Shown: positions 5,771-7,422 of the stretch, piece by piece
Layout of the letters: each line of letters starts with the position of its first letter
Position numbering within the stretch: the stretch's first letter is position 1
Assembly (NCBI GenBank): GCA_023451395.1
Contig: JAEXZL010000119.1
Location: forward strand, 1 to 7,422
Origin: Bacillota bacterium
Lineage (GTDB): Bacteria; Bacillota; Clostridia; Clostridiales; Clostridiaceae
Length of the DNA stretch: 7,422 nt
Reading direction: 5' to 3'
Program-made: the position numbers and the translations under genes
Notes under the pieces: generated by a model
Database searches by the model: none
What the model saw: only the letters and a program-made list of their open reading frames with translations
What the model was told of the DNA's origin: nothing

Positions 5771-6703
5771 ATGGAATTTAAACATATTTCTGTACTATTA
5801 GAAGAATGTATCGAAGCATTAAATATAAAAGAATCAGGCACTTATGTTGATTGTACCTTAGGGGGTGCTGGTCATTCAGGAAAAATATTAGAAAGGCTTA
5901 ATAAAGATGGGGTGCTTATTGGAATTGATCAAGATGAGGATGCCTTAAAGTCTGCTAAAGAAAAGCTAAGTGCTTATAACAATGTTATCTATGTTAAGGA
6001 TAACTTCCAAAATATAGATAATATTTTAAAGGGCTTACATATAGAAAAGGTAGATGGAATACTTATTGATCTTGGAGTATCATCCTACCAACTGGATAAT
6101 CCGGAGAGAGGATTTAGTTATATGAAAGACTCTCCCTTAGATATGCGGATGGATAAAAGTGGGGATATAACTGCATCAGATGTTGTTAATAGTTATAGTG
6201 AAGATGAGCTTACAAGGATAATAAAGGAATATGGAGAAGAAAGATTTGCTAAACGAATAGCAGGTTTTATTGTAAAAAGACGAGAAGAGAAGATAATAAG
6301 CAGCACCTTTGAACTTGTAGATATTATTAAAGCTGCTATTCCAGCAAAAGCTAGAAGAGAGGGACCGCATCCAGCGAAGAGAACCTTCCAGGCTATAAGA
6401 ATTGAAGTTAATAAGGAACTTGAGATAATAAGCAGAACAATAAAGGATGGAGTTAAATCCTTGAATAGTAAAGGAAGGATGGCAATCATAACATTTCATT
6501 CCTTAGAAGATAGGATTGTTAAAAACACCTTTAGAGAATTAGAAAATCCATGTACTTGCCCACGGGAGTTTCCTGTATGTGTTTGTAATAAACAGCCAGA
6601 GGTCATGGTAATTACTAAGAAACCTATAGAACCTACAGAAGAAGAGATTGAAAAAAATCCAAGAAGTAGGAGCGCAAAGCTTAGAATAATAGAAAAGATA
6701 TAA
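5771..6703 (+). CDS. rsmH: 16S rRNA (cytosine-1402 N4)-methyltransferase RsmH
   Basis: RsmH (formerly MraW) uses S-adenosylmethionine to methylate N4 of C1402 in the 16S rRNA P-site region. The product is 310 residues, the usual length. It shows the N-terminal HISVLLEEC, the SAM-binding motif VDCTLGGAGHS (26-36) with the acidic GIDQDEDAL strand end (51-59), ILIDLGVSSYQLDNPERGFSY (97-117), the HPAKRTFQAIRIEVN block (200-214), FHSLEDR (242-248) and the Cys-rich NPCTCPREFPVCVC stretch (259-272), all family hallmarks. The start ATG at 5771 lies 8 bases after GGAG (5759-5762); an ATG at 5766 is out of frame. It sits between mraZ and ftsL in the standard dcw order, with a 14-base gap to ftsL. Confidence 0.97.
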   Translation: MEFKHISVLLEECIEALNIKESGTYVDCTLGGAGHSGKILERLNKDGVLIGIDQDEDALKSAKEKLSAYNNVIYVKDNFQNIDNILKGLHIEKVDGILIDLGVSSYQLDNPERGFSYMKDSPLDMRMDKSGDITASDVVNSYSEDELTRIIKEYGEERFAKRIAGFIVKRREEKIISSTFELVDIIKAAIPAKARREGPHPAKRTFQAIRIEVNKELEIISRTIKDGVKSLNSKGRMAIITFHSLEDRIVKNTFRELENPCTCPREFPVCVCNKQPEVMVITKKPIEPTEEEIEKNPRSRSAKLRIIEKI

Positions 6704-6717
6704 AAGGGGTAAGAGGT

Positions 6718-7209
6718 ATGAAGGATAAAAGGTATGTTGATTATAAAGTATACGGAAATAATGCAGTTGTAACTGAAAGACCTTTAGAGAGAAGAGAGAA
6801 GGAAAGAGAAAAAGAGCTTCAAAGAGTTAAAAAGAACAGAAGAATAAGAGAGCTTCAAAAGACCAAGGAGCAAAGAAAGGGCATAATACAGGTAGCAGCG
6901 ATGATATTAATCACTGGTGTAATTACTATTAGCGGAAATGGCAGCTTGTATTCAATGCAAAGGGAAATTAGTAGTATTAATTCTGAAATAAAAGAAGCTA
7001 AGAGCAATAATGAAGCTCTATCCTTTAAACTTTTAAAGGTATCAGGGCTTGACAATATTAAAAATGTAGCGGAAAATCAGTTAGGTATGGTAGCACAGGA
7101 TAAAACCTCAGTTGTCCGTCAGGATATTTCTAAGGATAATTTTCAGGCGATTAATACAAAAGTAGAAAATAAAAATTTTATAGCAAGAATCATGGATGCA
7201 CTATTCTAG
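6718..7209 (+). CDS. ftsL: Cell division protein FtsL-like (septum formation, bitopic membrane protein)
   Basis: The 163-residue product has FtsL architecture rather than strong sequence motifs. A long, highly charged cytoplasmic N-terminus (residues 1-54, rich in Arg, Lys and Glu) is followed by one membrane segment (about 55-74, IIQVAAMILITGVITI), an external coiled coil (about 76-108) and the short AENQLGMVAQDK motif (118-129) common to FtsL/DivIC proteins. FtsL joins FtsB/DivIC and FtsQ/DivIB in the divisome and helps activate septal peptidoglycan synthesis. Position between rsmH and a PBP-like gene supports ftsL over DivIC. The ribosome binding site is AAAGGGG (6703-6709), overlapping the rsmH stop. 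The membrane segment is interrupted early by SGNGS. The last codons and stop form half of a perfect hairpin. Confidence 0.88.
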   Translation: MKDKRYVDYKVYGNNAVVTERPLERREKEREKELQRVKKNRRIRELQKTKEQRKGIIQVAAMILITGVITISGNGSLYSMQREISSINSEIKEAKSNNEALSFKLLKVSGLDNIKNVAENQLGMVAQDKTSVVRQDISKDNFQAINTKVENKNFIARIMDALF

Positions 7210-7216
7210 TGCATCC
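7194..7216 (+). other. Perfect 10-bp hairpin spanning the ftsL stop codon
   Basis: GGATGCACTA (7194-7203) pairs fully with TAGTGCATCC (7207-7216) around a 3-base loop (TTC); the ftsL TAG is at 7207-7209, inside the right arm. What follows, TATTAAGTAG, is not a convincing T-tract, so this is a weak terminator, an attenuator or an mRNA-stability element rather than a clear terminator. A 137-base AT-rich gap follows, with exact TATAAT strings at 7242-7247, 7295-7300 and 7310-7315 but no matching -35 element. This break in an otherwise tight operon suggests separate control of the next gene. Confidence 0.6.
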
Positions 7217-7346
7217 TATTAAGTAGATGGAAGATTATACATATAATTATTTTCTTTAGATTACTAGAAAAGAATAGAAAAGGATATATACTAATATAAT
7301 TGAAATATATATAATAAATACATTTTGAAGACTGGAGGTATTATAG

Positions 7347-7422
7347 GTGGGGGAAAGAAAGGGGCATGGTGATAAGGTTCTGACTAGAAAGCGAATGCTT
7401 ATCACTCTTACAGGGGTTTCCC
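7347..7422 (+). CDS. Start of a gene, probably a SpoVD/FtsI-type penicillin-binding protein; 3' end missing
   Basis: Only 25 complete codons are in the window. The frame starts with GTG at 7347, 8 bases after TGGAGG (7333-7338), and stays open to the right edge. The peptide is basic and polar (GERKGHGDKVLTRKR) and then turns hydrophobic (MLITLTGVS), as expected for the cytoplasmic tip and first part of a membrane anchor. The VLTRKRMLI stretch resembles the VTVRKRLLF of Bacillus SpoVD. In Clostridia the gene after mraZ-rsmH-ftsL is normally the spoVD/ftsI-type class B transpeptidase, which crosslinks cortex or septal peptidoglycan, so context carries most of this call. The catalytic domain lies outside the window, so the product is inferred. 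Confidence 0.65.
   Translation, partial: MGERKGHGDKVLTRKRMLITLTGVS

Noticed and set aside
6176..7055. Minus-strand open frames antisense to rsmH and ftsL (6176-6499, 6193-6489, 6855-7055)
   Set aside because: They overlap each other and conserved genes, have hydrophobic composition produced by reverse-complementing Lys/Glu/Ile-rich codons, and show no start signals.
7217..7346. Sigma-A or sigma-E promoter for the last gene
   Set aside because: Several TATAAT-like strings and one CATATAAT occur, but none has an acceptable -35 element at the right distance, so no promoter was annotated.

Overview
The window looks like a piece of chromosome from a low-GC, spore-forming Bacillota, most likely a Clostridia member. 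The supporting signs are AT-rich DNA throughout, strong AGGAGG-type ribosome binding sites, TTG and GTG starts, a PdaA-type cortex deacetylase, and a division cluster in the order mraZ-rsmH-ftsL-(PBP). No mobile element, CRISPR array, tRNA or rRNA gene is visible.

Layout, left to right. (1) Positions 2-664 hold the 3' part of a CpsB/YwqE-type PHP-domain protein-tyrosine phosphatase, cut by the left edge. (2) Positions 816-2990 hold a two-gene unit: hutH (histidine ammonia-lyase) and a stand-alone cyclodeaminase/cyclohydrolase (fchA type), separated by only 12 bases. It is preceded by a candidate promoter and a CodY-box-like site and closed by a hairpin terminator at 3000-3054. (3) pdaA (3050-3847) is on the minus strand, converges on fchA and shares that terminator region. 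(4) A divergent, AT-rich intergenic region (3848-4076) carries a very good sigma-A promoter for ychF and a short palindrome of unknown meaning. (5) ychF (4077-5171) ends at a perfect 23-bp terminator hairpin. (6) The start of the division and cell wall (dcw) cluster follows: mraZ behind a triple 10-bp direct repeat that fits an MraZ operator, then rsmH, then ftsL. After a hairpin and an AT-rich gap come the first 25 codons of a gene that is probably the SpoVD/FtsI-type transpeptidase.

How the genes fit together. HutH releases ammonia from histidine to give urocanate, and the cyclodeaminase would act on the formimino-tetrahydrofolate formed at the far end of the same pathway; the middle steps are not encoded here. 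MraZ, RsmH, FtsL and the PBP form the conserved front of the dcw operon, coupling a regulator and an rRNA methylase to septal peptidoglycan synthesis. PdaA acts on spore-cortex peptidoglycan. Most of the window is ordinary core genome. The features most worth a second look are regulatory: the MraZ operator overlapping its own Shine-Dalgarno site, the possible CodY site before hutH, and the hairpin over the ftsL stop codon. I did not find a new system.
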